A stretch of 64,000 nucleotides of DNA from Flavobacteriaceae bacterium (GTDB lineage: Bacteria > Bacteroidota > Bacteroidia > Flavobacteriales > Flavobacteriaceae). The stretch's first letter is position 1, and every line of letters begins with the position of its first letter. Location of the stretch: NCBI GenBank assembly GCA_029238215.1, contig JAQWGN010000010.1:62001-126000 (forward strand), read 5' to 3'. The notes beneath the pieces are model-generated. The model had not been told where the DNA came from and searched no databases. It saw nothing but the letters and a program-made list of their open reading frames with translations. The position numbers and the translations under genes were made by a program. Shown piece after piece: positions 9,306 to 19,132 of this stretch.

Positions 9306-9902
9306 ATGCGTGTTGATTTTTATTCTTTTTTACCTCAAGAAGCCAAACAACAATGTGCGGCATTAGTTCAGGGGCATAATGTAATAATCAATGTTGTAAG
9401 AGAGCGTAAAACGAAACATGGTGACTTTCGTGTTCAGTCCAATAAACCAGTAACAATAACGCTTAATGCGATGGAGAACCGCTATAGGTTTCTTCTTACC
9501 TTCTTACATGAGTGGGCACATTACATGGTTTTTTCACAATTTAGACTGCGAAAAAAACCACATGGAAACGAGTGGAAAACAGCTTTTCAGAAAGTAACAG
9601 CCCCTTTTTTTTCAAATGATATTTTTCCAAATGAGCTCTTAGCGGCGCTTAAAAATCACATGCAAAAACCGCGTGCAACTTTTTCGTCAGACGCTCAGCT
9701 TATGCATGTGTTGAGGCAATTTGACCCTCCAAACAATAAAAAATGTATTTTTGAATTGGAGCAAGAAATGCTTTTTAGTATTGATGATGGGCGTTTGTTT
9801 CGAAAAGGAGCAAAACGTAGAACACGATTTTTATGTACGTGTATTAAGACCAAAAAGCAATATTTATTTCCTCCATTTGTTGAAGTTAATCCTGTTTTAT
9901 GA
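9306..9902 (+). CDS. SprT-like zinc metalloprotein
   Basis: A 198-aa cytoplasmic protein with no signal peptide. The key motif is FLHEWAH, giving the HExxH zinc-binding/catalytic pattern at His68, Glu69 and His72, surrounded by SprT-like sequence. In SprT/Spartan relatives this fold can act as a protease on DNA-bound proteins; what the bacterial short forms do is unclear. The C-terminal part has only one CxC pair (FLCTC), so a complete zinc ribbon is not obvious. The gene starts directly after the SDR stop and overlaps the next gene by 4 bp (ATGA), so it is part of the same transcription unit. Function beyond likely zinc binding is inferred. Confidence 0.7.
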   Translation: MRVDFYSFLPQEAKQQCAALVQGHNVIINVVRERKTKHGDFRVQSNKPVTITLNAMENRYRFLLTFLHEWAHYMVFSQFRLRKKPHGNEWKTAFQKVTAPFFSNDIFPNELLAALKNHMQKPRATFSSDAQLMHVLRQFDPPNNKKCIFELEQEMLFSIDDGRLFRKGAKRRTRFLCTCIKTKKQYLFPPFVEVNPVL

Positions 9903-10966
9903 AGTCAAAATTCGACTTTTCAGAAGCTGACGAAAAGAAAGCAATCCTTTCAGAGGATAAGCTTACGTGGAAACAACGGTTTTTATATGTACGTCAATTG
10001 CTTCATATAGCTCGCGATACGGACTATGCCGCTACGCTAGAAGCTGTGCGGGCTGATATTCCATTTAAGGGGGCAACGGCCTGGGTGCTTATTTGTTCAA
10101 TATTTATAGCCTCAATTGGACTAAATACAAACTCAACAGCTGTTGTTATTGGAGCGATGCTAATTGCACCTTTAATGGGTCCTGTACTTGGCATCGGTTT
10201 TTCTTTAGCCATCAATGACTTATCCATGCTTAGACAGGCGTTTCAAAACGTTATTGTTATGATTGCTTTAAGTGTAATAACTGCAACATTATTTTTCTTA
10301 TTTTTTCCATTACAGCAAGAATCTTCAGAACTATTGTCTAGAACACAGCCTGATATTCGTGATGTTTTTATTGCTTTTTTTGGCGGCGCTGCTCTAGCTA
10401 TTGCACGTACTAAAAAGGGAACGATAGCTTCTGTTATTTTTGGTGTAGCAATAGCCACAGCTTTAATGCCGCCATTGTGCACCATAGGCTATGGACTTGC
10501 GCTAGGGAATGTTAGTTATGCCTTAGGAGCAGCATATTTGTTTTTTATCAATGCAACTTTTATTGCTTTTGCATCTTTTTTAGTGGTTAAGTTTTTACGC
10601 TTTCCGATGATTCAGTATGCCGACTCTAAACAGCGAAGACGTATTGTTCGTTTGGTAAGTTTTGCAGCCTTGCTAGTGATGATTCCAGCAGGAATTACGT
10701 TTAAAAATGCACTGAAAAAGAATTCCTTTGAACAAGCAGCACAAACATTTATTGGCAATCATATTGAGCCGCTTCAATATGGTACATATTTAAAAGAATC
10801 AGCCAAAATAATTTACACAAGTAATACAGATAAGGCGATTATAATTAACCCAATAGGTTTGGTAAAAATAGATGCTGCTACAATAATCGAGTTGAATAAC
10901 AATTTGAAATTTGACACTGAATTAGTCGGTACAAAGCTTACAATAATACCTAATATTTCGAATTAG
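9899..10966 (+). CDS. DUF389 domain membrane protein
   Basis: A 355-aa integral membrane protein of the DUF389 (TIGR00341-like) family, whose function is unknown. Several hydrophobic helices occupy about residues 60-270, including the family's conserved segments NSTAVVIGAMLIAPLMGP and the Gly/Ala-rich segments IAFFGGAALA and IATALMPPLCTIGYGLA. A soluble C-terminal tail of about 85 residues follows. The gene overlaps the SprT-like gene by 4 bp. Its stop abuts the stop of the convergent mlaF with no spacer. Confidence 0.85.
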   Translation: MKSKFDFSEADEKKAILSEDKLTWKQRFLYVRQLLHIARDTDYAATLEAVRADIPFKGATAWVLICSIFIASIGLNTNSTAVVIGAMLIAPLMGPVLGIGFSLAINDLSMLRQAFQNVIVMIALSVITATLFFLFFPLQQESSELLSRTQPDIRDVFIAFFGGAALAIARTKKGTIASVIFGVAIATALMPPLCTIGYGLALGNVSYALGAAYLFFINATFIAFASFLVVKFLRFPMIQYADSKQRRRIVRLVSFAALLVMIPAGITFKNALKKNSFEQAAQTFIGNHIEPLQYGTYLKESAKIIYTSNTDKAIIINPIGLVKIDAATIIELNNNLKFDTELVGTKLTIIPNISN

Positions 10967-11725
10967 TTATTCTTGGTATACTTCCCTAACTTTTTTCATC
11001 AACCTAGATGAATAAACAAAGTCATTAATAGCCTGATTGTCCGTTTTAAAGATGTGCTCTTTTTTTCCCTCCCAAGCCTTTACTCCATCTTTTAAAAACA
11101 ATATGGTATCTCCAATTTCCATCACAGAATTCATATCATGTGAATTGATTACAGTTGTGATGTTGTTTTCTTGAGTAATTTCACGAATAAGATTATCGAT
11201 GACAATGGCTGTTTTAGGATCTAAGCCTGAATTAGGTTCATCACAAAATAAATACTTAGGTTTCATCACCACAGCTCTAGCAATAGCGACTCTTTTTTGC
11301 ATCCCTCCAGAAAGTTCTGCAGGCAGTTTGTTGTGGGCGTCGATTAGATTAACACGTTCAATAACTTCTTCTGCTGCTGCGCGCATTTCAGATTCATTTT
11401 TTGTAGAAAGCATCCGCATGGGAAACATTACGTTTTCCAAAACATTCATAGAATCAAATAATGCGCTGCCTTGAAATACCATACCCATCTCACGTCTTAA
11501 AGTTCTTCGTTCACTATCTTCCATGATTCCAAAGGCTTTGCCGTCAAATACCATGGTACCACCATCGATCTGATTTAGTCCCAACAAACATTTTAATAAT
11601 ACAGTTTTCCCCGATCCACTTTGACCAATGATTAGGTTTGTTTTCCCCTGTTCAAAAGTCATGCTAATTCCCTTTAGCACTTCTCGTCCATCAAATGATT
11701 TTGATATGTCAGTTAGTACAATCAT
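10967..11725 (-). CDS. mlaF: MlaF-type ABC transporter ATP-binding protein
   Basis: This is the ATPase of a phospholipid (Mla-like) ABC transporter that helps maintain outer-membrane lipid asymmetry. The 252-aa protein shows Walker A GQSGSGKT, the Q-loop region, the signature LSGGMQKR, Walker B YLFCDEP and the H-loop in NSHD. The start is set at 11725 (MIVLTDIS). It shares one base with the mlaE stop (TGATG), so translation is probably coupled. The substrate-binding MCE protein (MlaD) is not next to it, so the full transporter needs genes elsewhere. Direction of lipid movement cannot be told. Confidence 0.88.
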   Translation of the reverse strand: MIVLTDISKSFDGREVLKGISMTFEQGKTNLIIGQSGSGKTVLLKCLLGLNQIDGGTMVFDGKAFGIMEDSERRTLRREMGMVFQGSALFDSMNVLENVMFPMRMLSTKNESEMRAAAEEVIERVNLIDAHNKLPAELSGGMQKRVAIARAVVMKPKYLFCDEPNSGLDPKTAIVIDNLIREITQENNITTVINSHDMNSVMEIGDTILFLKDGVKAWEGKKEHIFKTDNQAINDFVYSSRLMKKVREVYQE

Positions 11726-12462
11726 CAGGTAAGTAATAATTGCGTTATAAAATAATTTACAACAATAATGACAACAGAGGTCCACACAAAAGCTACTGTT
11801 GCTGCTTTACCAACTTCAAGGGCACCGCCTTTCATAAAATAGCCATGATAGGAAGGTATTGTGGCCAAAATCATGGCAAAAACAAGTGTTTTAATAAAGG
11901 CATATGCAACATGATAGGGTCTGAAATCGAGCTGAATTCCTTCAATAAAATCTGCACTACTAGAAAAACCACCATATAATGTGGCTGCATATCCCCCCAA
12001 AATTCCTAAAAACATCGACACGTTAATAACCAATGGTAGTAAAAGCATTGCAATAATTTTCGGGAAGACTAAGTAATTTACTGAATTGATTCCCATTACC
12101 TCAAGAGCGTCAATCTGTTCGGTAACTCGCATGGTTCCTATACTTGACGTAATAAACGAGCCTACTTTACCCGCTAGTATAATACACATAAACGTTGGGG
12201 CAAACTCCAGTATCATGGATTGCCGTGTTGCAAAACCAACCAGGTTTTTGGGGATAAGTGGACTTTCAATATTCAATGCGGTTTGTATGGAAACCACGCC
12301 GCCTACAAAAAAAGATAAGAATGCTACAATACCAATCGAACCAATAATAAGGTCTTGGATGTCTTGGAATATTAACTTCCGCATCACTTTTCCTTTGGTT
12401 GGTTTGATGAAAACCATGCGAAGCATTAAAAAATAAGCTCCAATATGATGCAGTAGTTTCAT
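11725..12462 (-). CDS. mlaE: MlaE-type ABC transporter permease
   Basis: Inner-membrane permease of the MlaE family, 245 aa, partner of the ATPase encoded just downstream. It has several transmembrane helices and typical MlaE sequences, such as FFVGGVVSIQTALN, the EFAPTF helix, GTMRVTEQIDALEVMGI near residues 130-146, and GLLVNVSMFLG-like hydrophobic helices. The stop overlaps the mlaF start by one base. The gene is divergent from the PafA-like phosphatase gene, with a 75-bp gap. Confidence 0.9.
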   Translation of the reverse strand: MKLLHHIGAYFLMLRMVFIKPTKGKVMRKLIFQDIQDLIIGSIGIVAFLSFFVGGVVSIQTALNIESPLIPKNLVGFATRQSMILEFAPTFMCIILAGKVGSFITSSIGTMRVTEQIDALEVMGINSVNYLVFPKIIAMLLLPLVINVSMFLGILGGYAATLYGGFSSSADFIEGIQLDFRPYHVAYAFIKTLVFAMILATIPSYHGYFMKGGALEVGKAATVAFVWTSVVIIVVNYFITQLLLT

Positions 12463-12537
12463 TTAAACGAATGTAAAAAATATTGTCTGTATAATCCTGG
12501 GAAAGCAAAAAAAAAATACATTTACAAAAAGATTTTT

Positions 12538-14181
12538 ATGCGCACCAAATCATTCTTGTTATTAGTGGTACTTTTTTTTGTGTCATGTCAGACAAAGATT
12601 CAGCCCCGTAGTCCAAAGTTAGTGGTTGGTATTGTTGTTGACCAAATGCGAATGGACTACCTGACTCGTTTTCAAAACCACTATGGTTCCGCTGGTTTTA
12701 AACGCTTTTATAATCAAGGTTTTATTGCTAAAAACCATCATTTTGATTATGCTCAAACCAAAACTGCCCCAGGGCATGCAAGTATCGCTACGGGTACTCC
12801 ACCGGCTATACATGGAATCATTGGGAATGATTGGTTTAATAAGGCATCAAACACCAATCAATATTGTGTTTATGACAATACCTACGCTGGGGTAGGAACC
12901 GATACTTATGAGGGAAAAAAGGCTCCAACACAATTACTTGTTAGCACATTTTCTGATGAAATCAGACTTGCTACTCAGTTGCGGGGTAAGGCAATTGGTA
13001 TTTCTATAAAAGACAGGGCTGCTATACTTTCTGTTGGACATTCAGCCAATGGTGCTTATTGGTTCTCTGGAAAAGATGCAGGTAATTTTGTGAGCAGTAC
13101 ATTTTATATGCAGCAACTTCCAGCATGGGCACAAGATTTTAATGACTCAAGAGTTATAGATCGTTACTTGACCGCATGGAATACCCTTTATCCCATAGAT
13201 CAGTATGTGGAAAGCGGGCCCGACAATACAGTTTACGAACGAATTCCAAAAGGAAAGCAAACCCCGACTTTTCCATATGATTTAAAAGAGTTATTCAAAA
13301 TTAATAATGGCTATAGTGTGTTAGAAGCTACACCATTTGGGAACAGTCTTAGTACAGATTTTGCCCTGGCTGCTATTGCTGGCGAAGAATTAGGTATGGA
13401 TGCTGACTCCGATGTATTGATGCTAAGTTATTCTTCGACTGACTATGTTGGGCACAATTTTGGAGTAAATTCCATAGAATTACAAGACACCTATATTCGT
13501 CTTGACAAAGATTTGGCTCGTTTGTTTAGTGCGCTTGACAAGCAAGTAGGTAAAAAAGGATATACCGTTTTTTTAACGGCAGATCACGGTGTAGCACATG
13601 TGCCTCAGTTTTTACTGGATAATCGTTTGCCAGCTGGGTATTTTGATAAAAAAAGCTTCACTGATAATCTTAAAAAGGCTGTTTCTTTTCGTTTTGGAAT
13701 TGAAGATTTGATTTTGAATATTTCTAATAATGAAGTGTATATTAACCATAAAATTGTAGCTGATAAAGGATTAGATGCGGCAATAGTTAAAAACTTTATA
13801 GTCTCAGAAATTCGCACTCACCAAGACATAGCTGAAGTTTATTCAACCACAGAATTAATGCATATGGACAGTCATAATCCTTTGGTTCAACGCCTGCAAC
13901 GGGGGCATCAATCCAAGCGCTCTGGCGACATTGTATTTACCCTATTACCCGGATATTTAAGTAATGGTACCCAAGGGATAAAAGGAACCACACATGGATC
14001 AGCATATACCTACGATACACACGTTCCGTTTATGATGTTTGGATCAGGAGTTCAAAAAGGGAGTACGTATGAGCGTACGAATATCACGGATATTGCACCT
14101 ACAATAACAGCATTGTTGGGTGTTAGCAACCCCTCTGGAACAATCGGCAATCCAATTGGAAAAGCCTTGATACCTCATTAA
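12538..14181 (+). CDS. pafA: PafA-like alkaline phosphatase lipoprotein
   Basis: An alkaline-phosphatase-superfamily phosphomonoesterase that probably releases phosphate in the periplasm. The 547-aa protein has a lipobox at Cys17 (FFVSC) followed by QTKIQ, not the acidic surface-export signal. Known PafA active-site residues have clear counterparts: metal ligand Asp35 (IVVDQMR), nucleophile Thr76 (KTAPGH), Asn97 (GNDWF), and Lys158/Arg160 (SIKDR), the pair typical of monoesterase activity. More metal ligands lie in STDYVGH, TADHG and THGSAY. Its stop overlaps that of the convergent KAS III-like gene by 4 bp. A weak -7-like TACATTTA lies 18 nt before the start. Confidence 0.85.
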   Translation: MRTKSFLLLVVLFFVSCQTKIQPRSPKLVVGIVVDQMRMDYLTRFQNHYGSAGFKRFYNQGFIAKNHHFDYAQTKTAPGHASIATGTPPAIHGIIGNDWFNKASNTNQYCVYDNTYAGVGTDTYEGKKAPTQLLVSTFSDEIRLATQLRGKAIGISIKDRAAILSVGHSANGAYWFSGKDAGNFVSSTFYMQQLPAWAQDFNDSRVIDRYLTAWNTLYPIDQYVESGPDNTVYERIPKGKQTPTFPYDLKELFKINNGYSVLEATPFGNSLSTDFALAAIAGEELGMDADSDVLMLSYSSTDYVGHNFGVNSIELQDTYIRLDKDLARLFSALDKQVGKKGYTVFLTADHGVAHVPQFLLDNRLPAGYFDKKSFTDNLKKAVSFRFGIEDLILNISNNEVYINHKIVADKGLDAAIVKNFIVSEIRTHQDIAEVYSTTELMHMDSHNPLVQRLQRGHQSKRSGDIVFTLLPGYLSNGTQGIKGTTHGSAYTYDTHVPFMMFGSGVQKGSTYERTNITDIAPTITALLGVSNPSGTIGNPIGKALIPH

Positions 14182-15236
14182 AACTTATACGAAAAGGCAT
14201 TGATATTCATGCCTGCACCTACACTAGCAAATAGAGCTACATCACCCTTTTTGACGGCATGTCCATCTAGTTTTTTTTGTTTTACTAAATCAAGTAGGGT
14301 TGGTACAGTAGCCACTGAACTATTCCCTAATTTGTGTATACTAATGGGTAATACGTTCTCGGGTTGATTAAAACGGTATAGTCGATAAAATCGTTTTACA
14401 ATAGCTTCATCCATTTTTTCATTTGCTTGATGAATAAACACCTTGTTTAAAGATGAAATTTCTTCACCGCTTGCGTCCAAACAATCCTTTAATGCTTGGG
14501 GGACATGGCTTATAGCAAACTCATAAACTTTTCGTCCATACATTTTAATGTACTTGTCAGTTGGATTTGCTTGAGCATTGTATGACTTTCCCGAATACAA
14601 AAAGAACGCCTCGTCCTCACTGTATGTTTGAGTACAATGACTTAAAATTCCACCAGCTTTATCGGTTTCTTCAATTATAGTTGCACCAGCTCCATCCGCA
14701 AAGATCATGGAATCACGATCATTTGGATCAGCAATTCTAGATAAAGTGTCTGCGCCAACAACAAGACATCGCTTGGCCATTCCAGCTTTTATAAACGCTT
14801 GTGCTTGAATAACCCCCTCAACCCATCCTGGGCAACCAAAAATGACATCATAGGCGACACAGTTTGGGTTTTTAATTCCTAATTTATGCTTTACACGTGT
14901 GGCCAAAGAGGGCAGCATTTCAGTTTGAATACATCCGTGTTGAATATCTCCAAAATTATGCGCCACAATAATGTAGTCCAAGGTTTCAGCGTCTATAGCT
15001 GCATCTTTAATAGCTTTTTCAGAAGCAATGTAGGCAAGGTCAGAAGTGACTTGGTCAGGCTTGGCATAGCGCCGTTCTTCAATACCTGTTATAGCTTCAA
15101 ATTTTTCTATAATTTCGCTGTTTTCACTGCTAAACAGGCTTCCATCTTCACCCATAAAAGTGTGATTGATAAAGTCTTTATTTCGTTCGGTATGTGATGG
15201 AATGCAACTCCCTACTCCTGTGATATGAATCCCCAT
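14178..15236 (-). CDS. 3-oxoacyl-ACP synthase III (KAS III) family protein
   Basis: A 352-aa thiolase-fold condensing enzyme of the FabH-like family. The catalytic triad is present: Cys135 in FGCPG, His269 in FIHQAN and Asn305 in HKLGNSS. True FabH starts fatty acid synthesis by joining acetyl-CoA to malonyl-ACP. This protein belongs to a related Bacteroidota group whose substrate is not settled, so I do not name it fabH. No acyl carrier or other fatty-acid genes are beside it. It is transcribed in the same direction as gcvP but has its own promoter-like element. Confidence 0.8.
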   Translation of the reverse strand: MGIHITGVGSCIPSHTERNKDFINHTFMGEDGSLFSSENSEIIEKFEAITGIEERRYAKPDQVTSDLAYIASEKAIKDAAIDAETLDYIIVAHNFGDIQHGCIQTEMLPSLATRVKHKLGIKNPNCVAYDVIFGCPGWVEGVIQAQAFIKAGMAKRCLVVGADTLSRIADPNDRDSMIFADGAGATIIEETDKAGGILSHCTQTYSEDEAFFLYSGKSYNAQANPTDKYIKMYGRKVYEFAISHVPQALKDCLDASGEEISSLNKVFIHQANEKMDEAIVKRFYRLYRFNQPENVLPISIHKLGNSSVATVPTLLDLVKQKKLDGHAVKKGDVALFASVGAGMNINAFSYKF

Positions 15237-15278
15237 TGATTAGTGGCTAGGTCAATTAATATTGGCATTATTATTCTT

Positions 15279-15286
15279 CAAAGATA
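15279..15286 (-). promoter_or_regulatory. Promoter -7 element for the KAS III-like gene
   Basis: The minus strand reads TATCTTTG, an exact match to TAnnTTTG, 42 nt upstream of the KAS III-like start codon in the 108-bp gap after gcvP. No clear -33 TTG is at the proper spacing. It suggests this gene is not only read through from gcvP. Confidence 0.55.
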
Positions 15287-15344
15287 AAAATCTATATGTA
15301 GAACGTTGCTATTTTGTTGAAATTGATGTTCTATTAATTGTTTT

Positions 15345-18209
15345 TTAATCGTTTTGTGTTACCCGATTTTCTTCATATTCCGCTACAGGTGCACACGTAC
15401 ACATTAAATTTCGATCACCAAAAGCCTCATCTACTCGTTGTACACTTGCCCAAAACTTATGTTCTCTAACATAATGAATGGGGTATGCTGCCTCTGCGCG
15501 TGTGTATGGAAATTTCCAAGTATCACTTGTGAGCTGTGCAAGTGTGTGGGGTGCGTTGCGAAGCAGGTTGTTCGGTTGATCGGGATAACTGGCTTCTATT
15601 TCATAGCGAATTGCAATAAAAGCTTCGCAAAATCGATCTAGTTCTTCTTTGTTTTCGCTTTCTGTTGGTTCAATCATCATTGTTCCAGCAACCGGAAATG
15701 AAACCGTAGGCGCATGGAAGCCATAATCAATTAGACGTTTTGCGATATCCATTACACCTACGCCATTTTCTTTAAAAGCACGGCAATCAATAATAAACTC
15801 GTGTGCCGCTCTGTTGTTATCTCCACTGTATAGAACGGGGTAGTGTTTTGCGATTCGCTCTTTAATGTAGTTTGCATTTAAAATAGCCACTTTAGTAGAG
15901 TCTGTTAATCCCTCTGCTCCTAATAGTCTGATGTATGCATAAGAAATTAAGCAGGCTAGTGCAGAACCGAAAGGGGCTGCAGATAGTGCGGTTATACCCT
16001 GGTCTCCACTTGTAGGGATAATATTATGATTTGGTAAAAATGGAACCAAATAATCTGCAACACAAATTGGTCCAACACCGGGTCCACCTCCTCCGTGAGG
16101 AATGGCAAATGTTTTATGTAGGTTTAAATGACATACATCAGCACCAATCGCAGCAGGGTTTGTAAGGCCAACTTGAGCATTCATATTGGCGCCATCCATG
16201 TATATTAATCCTCCTTTACGGTGAACATAGCCGGTAATTTCTTTAATAGAAGATTCAAAAACCCCATGTGTAGAAGGGTATGTGATCATAAGTGCAGCCA
16301 AATGATCTCCATGTTCATCGGCTTTTGCTTTTAGGTCTTTTAAATCAATATTTCCACGTTCGTCGGTTGCAACCACAACCACCTTCATACCAGCCATTAC
16401 TGCAGATGCAGGGTTGGTGCCGTGTGCAGATGCAGGGATCAAACATATATTACGCATGGTGTCTTTTTGCGCTTGATGATAGGCTCTAATAACCATCAAC
16501 CCTGCAAACTCGCCTTGGGCACCAGAATTTGGCTGTAATGATGTGCCGCCGAATCCAGTGATTTCAGTTAAATAATCTGCCAAATCACCAAGTACCTTCT
16601 GATATCCTTTTGCTTGATTAATTGGAACAAATGGATGTATATTATTCCACTGTGAATCACTAAGAGCAAACATTTCTGTTGCTGCATTCAATTTCATAGT
16701 ACATGAACCTAATGCGATCATAGAATGGTTTAGCGCCAGATCTTTTCGTTCCAAGGACTTTATATAGCGCATCATGCTTGTTTCGGAATGATATTTCTGA
16801 AACACCTCATGCGTTAGGAATGGAGTATTGCGTTTATGAGTTTCGGGGATACAATCTTCATTTTCGTTTGAAAGGATTGCCTCTTGATTTCCGGATGCTT
16901 CCGCCAGTATACGAATTATTGATTCTACATGATGGTTTTCGGTTGCTTCATGAAACGAAACGGATAATTCATGCTCACTTATGTATCTAAGGTTAATACC
17001 CATGCTTTCAGCCAAAGGCTTTACTTTACTAGTAGGGGCTTCAATTAACAGGGTGTCAAAAAACACCTTATTTTTTTGTTTTACTCCCATGCTTTTTAGT
17101 GCCTGGTTTAATCGACATGCATTACGGTGAATTCTCGATGCAATATCAACTAGACCATTTGGACCGTGATATACGGCATACATGCCAGCCATTACGGCTA
17201 GTAATACTTGGGCAGTGCATATATTGGATGTAGCCCGATCTCGTTTAATGTGCTGCTCTCGTGTTTGCAAAGCCATTCGCAATGCACGATTTCCTTCTTT
17301 GTCTTGCGTTACCCCAATAATTCTTCCAGGAATACTGCGCTTATAAGCAGTTTTTGTTGCAAAAAAAGCAGCGTGGGGCCCTCCATATCCCAATGGAATA
17401 CCAAAGCGTTGTGTGCTTCCAACAACAACATCTGCACCTAGTGAGCCAGGAGCATCAAGAAGTACTAAGCTCATTAAATCTGCAGCAACGGCTGTTTTAA
17501 TTGAAGCCTCACTAGCGAGGTCAATAAATGATTTGAGGTCAGGAATTGCACCAGAGCATCCTGGGTATTGCACGAGTGCCCCAAAATAATCTGCAGATGG
17601 AGTAAATTCTTCAGGTGCGCCATAAACCAAACGTATTCCAATTGGCGTAGCACGAGTTTCTAAAACTTCTTTTGTTTGGGGGAGTGTTTCTTCATCTACA
17701 AAAAACAAGGTTGCTTGTCTCCTTTTCTGATCTTGTGTACGCTGTCCAAACAACATGCTCATTGCTTCTGCTGCAGCTGTAGCTTCATCGAGTAGGGAAG
17801 CGTTTGCAAGTTCCATACCTGTCAATTCGGCAACCATGGTTTGGAAATTAAGGAGTGCTTCCATTCTTCCCTGAGCTATTTCTGCTTGATATGGTGTGTA
17901 AGCTGTATACCACCCTGGGTTTTCGAGAATATTCCGTTGGATTACACCGGGTAAAATAGCCTCATTATATCCCATTCCAATAAATGAAGAAAATACTTTG
18001 TTTTCTTTTCCCAATGAAGCAATGTGCTTCATAAACGTGTGTTCGCTCATCGCTTTTGGAAGTGACAAAGGTTTGCTAAGTCTTATGGGAGCTGGAACGG
18101 TTTGTTCAACCAATGCCTCTAGTGAAGGTGCATCGATGGTTTTGAGCATTTCCTCAATGTCGTGATTACTAGGTCCTATGTGACGAAATACAAAGCGTTG
18201 CGTATTCAT
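15345..18209 (-). CDS. gcvP: Glycine dehydrogenase (decarboxylating), P-protein
   Basis: P-protein of the glycine cleavage system: a PLP enzyme that decarboxylates glycine and transfers the aminomethyl group to the lipoylated H-protein. The 954-aa chain is the fused homodimer form, with an N-terminal half (FIGMGYNEAILP, GYGGPHAAFFA) and a C-terminal half carrying the PLP lysine, Lys699 in NLHKTF, next to the glycine-rich loop PHGGGGPGVGP. Length is normal for the family. The H and T proteins are not in the window. A good -7 element lies just upstream. It is divergent from the UbiA-like gene. Confidence 0.97.
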   Translation of the reverse strand: MNTQRFVFRHIGPSNHDIEEMLKTIDAPSLEALVEQTVPAPIRLSKPLSLPKAMSEHTFMKHIASLGKENKVFSSFIGMGYNEAILPGVIQRNILENPGWYTAYTPYQAEIAQGRMEALLNFQTMVAELTGMELANASLLDEATAAAEAMSMLFGQRTQDQKRRQATLFFVDEETLPQTKEVLETRATPIGIRLVYGAPEEFTPSADYFGALVQYPGCSGAIPDLKSFIDLASEASIKTAVAADLMSLVLLDAPGSLGADVVVGSTQRFGIPLGYGGPHAAFFATKTAYKRSIPGRIIGVTQDKEGNRALRMALQTREQHIKRDRATSNICTAQVLLAVMAGMYAVYHGPNGLVDIASRIHRNACRLNQALKSMGVKQKNKVFFDTLLIEAPTSKVKPLAESMGINLRYISEHELSVSFHEATENHHVESIIRILAEASGNQEAILSNENEDCIPETHKRNTPFLTHEVFQKYHSETSMMRYIKSLERKDLALNHSMIALGSCTMKLNAATEMFALSDSQWNNIHPFVPINQAKGYQKVLGDLADYLTEITGFGGTSLQPNSGAQGEFAGLMVIRAYHQAQKDTMRNICLIPASAHGTNPASAVMAGMKVVVVATDERGNIDLKDLKAKADEHGDHLAALMITYPSTHGVFESSIKEITGYVHRKGGLIYMDGANMNAQVGLTNPAAIGADVCHLNLHKTFAIPHGGGGPGVGPICVADYLVPFLPNHNIIPTSGDQGITALSAAPFGSALACLISYAYIRLLGAEGLTDSTKVAILNANYIKERIAKHYPVLYSGDNNRAAHEFIIDCRAFKENGVGVMDIAKRLIDYGFHAPTVSFPVAGTMMIEPTESENKEELDRFCEAFIAIRYEIEASYPDQPNNLLRNAPHTLAQLTSDTWKFPYTRAEAAYPIHYVREHKFWASVQRVDEAFGDRNLMCTCAPVAEYEENRVTQND

Positions 18210-18231
18210 AATGATGACATTGAGTTAGATT

Positions 18232-18239
18232 CAAAGTTA
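18232..18239 (-). promoter_or_regulatory. Promoter -7 element for gcvP
   Basis: The minus strand reads TAACTTTG, an exact TAnnTTTG match, 22 nt upstream of the gcvP ATG. No -33 TTG was found at the ideal distance. Confidence 0.55.
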
Positions 18240-18326
18240 ATTTTTTGATTAAAACCTAAAAAGAAAACCTAATCAATTCGGACTAAAGTTGTTAACCGTA
18301 AAAGGCTACGTTATTAACACATTTGA

Positions 18327-18334
18327 TACTTTTG
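18327..18334 (+). promoter_or_regulatory. Promoter -7 element for the UbiA-like gene
   Basis: TACTTTTG matches TAnnTTTG and ends only 6 nt before the ATG at 18341. If it is used, transcription would start almost at the start codon, giving a leaderless or nearly leaderless mRNA. Confidence 0.5.
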
Positions 18335-18340
18335 CACCCT

Positions 18341-19132
18341 ATGTTTAATAAAATTCTTAAGAATTATATTTCTTCAAATCTTCATGTTACCCTCGCACTA
18401 TGGGCATTTTGCCGAACAATAGCATTGCAACAAGGAATATCCATAGCCTATTCATTACAGCTTGCCATTGTTGGTTTTGGTTGGGCTGCTTATCAATACA
18501 TACAGATTTTTATTCCTTTTTTCATTAAGAAAATTACTCCTAAGCCGCTAAGTTTTTTACGCTTTTTCGCAGCAATTTTTTTAGGCGTTTTTGGCTTGAT
18601 GTCCCAGCCTTTCAGTGTGTGGGTTGTTTTTGCCTTCTTAACTTTTATTACAGTATTATATGCCCTCCCTTTTAAATCAAAAAAGGGATTGCGTTTTATT
18701 CCTGCTCTTAAAATATTTGCGGTTGCTTTGTGTTGGACAACCCTTGCTACGGTTAGTCTTGTAGGGCTTCAAAACGAATTATTTCTTTTAATTGGATTAA
18801 AAGCTTTATTGTGGATGGTTGTTTTAATTCTCCCTTTTGAGATTCGAGATATGCATAAAGATGCTTCTAGCTTAAAAACTATACCGCAATTATTGGGTAA
18901 ACAACAAACAAAATTATTTGGATTTTTACTCGTGACTGTTTTGGCAGTATTAGCAACTAAAACCGTTATGTATACTCCATTATTATGGGCTGAATTAGTT
19001 ACTTTGGTTATACTGGCTCTTGCACTGTTCGGGATGCATTCAAAACGCAATATTTATTACACATCGCTGTGGATCGAAGCAATTCCTGTTTTATGGTTGG
19101 TATTAAGCATAACAGCAGTTATCCTTTTTTAA
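18341..19132 (+). CDS. UbiA-like polytopic membrane protein
   Basis: A 263-aa membrane protein with about eight hydrophobic helices, starting at ATG 18341. The general layout, the YALPF segment near residue 108 and [12 protein letters not shown] near 168-179 recall the second conserved region of UbiA-family prenyltransferases (usual form DxxDxxxD). The first Asp-rich motif, normally near the N-terminus, is replaced by AYQYIQIF, with no Asp. It may therefore be a diverged, possibly non-prenylating relative. The true menaquinone prenyltransferase (menA) is elsewhere in the window. Its 3' end overlaps the convergent purE by 14 bp. Function unknown. Confidence 0.6.
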   Translation: MFNKILKNYISSNLHVTLALWAFCRTIALQQGISIAYSLQLAIVGFGWAAYQYIQIFIPFFIKKITPKPLSFLRFFAAIFLGVFGLMSQPFSVWVVFAFLTFITVLYALPFKSKKGLRFIPALKIFAVALCWTTLATVSLVGLQNELFLLIGLKALLWMVVLILPFEIRDMHKDASSLKTIPQLLGKQQTKLFGFLLVTVLAVLATKTVMYTPLLWAELVTLVILALALFGMHSKRNIYYTSLWIEAIPVLWLVLSITAVILF

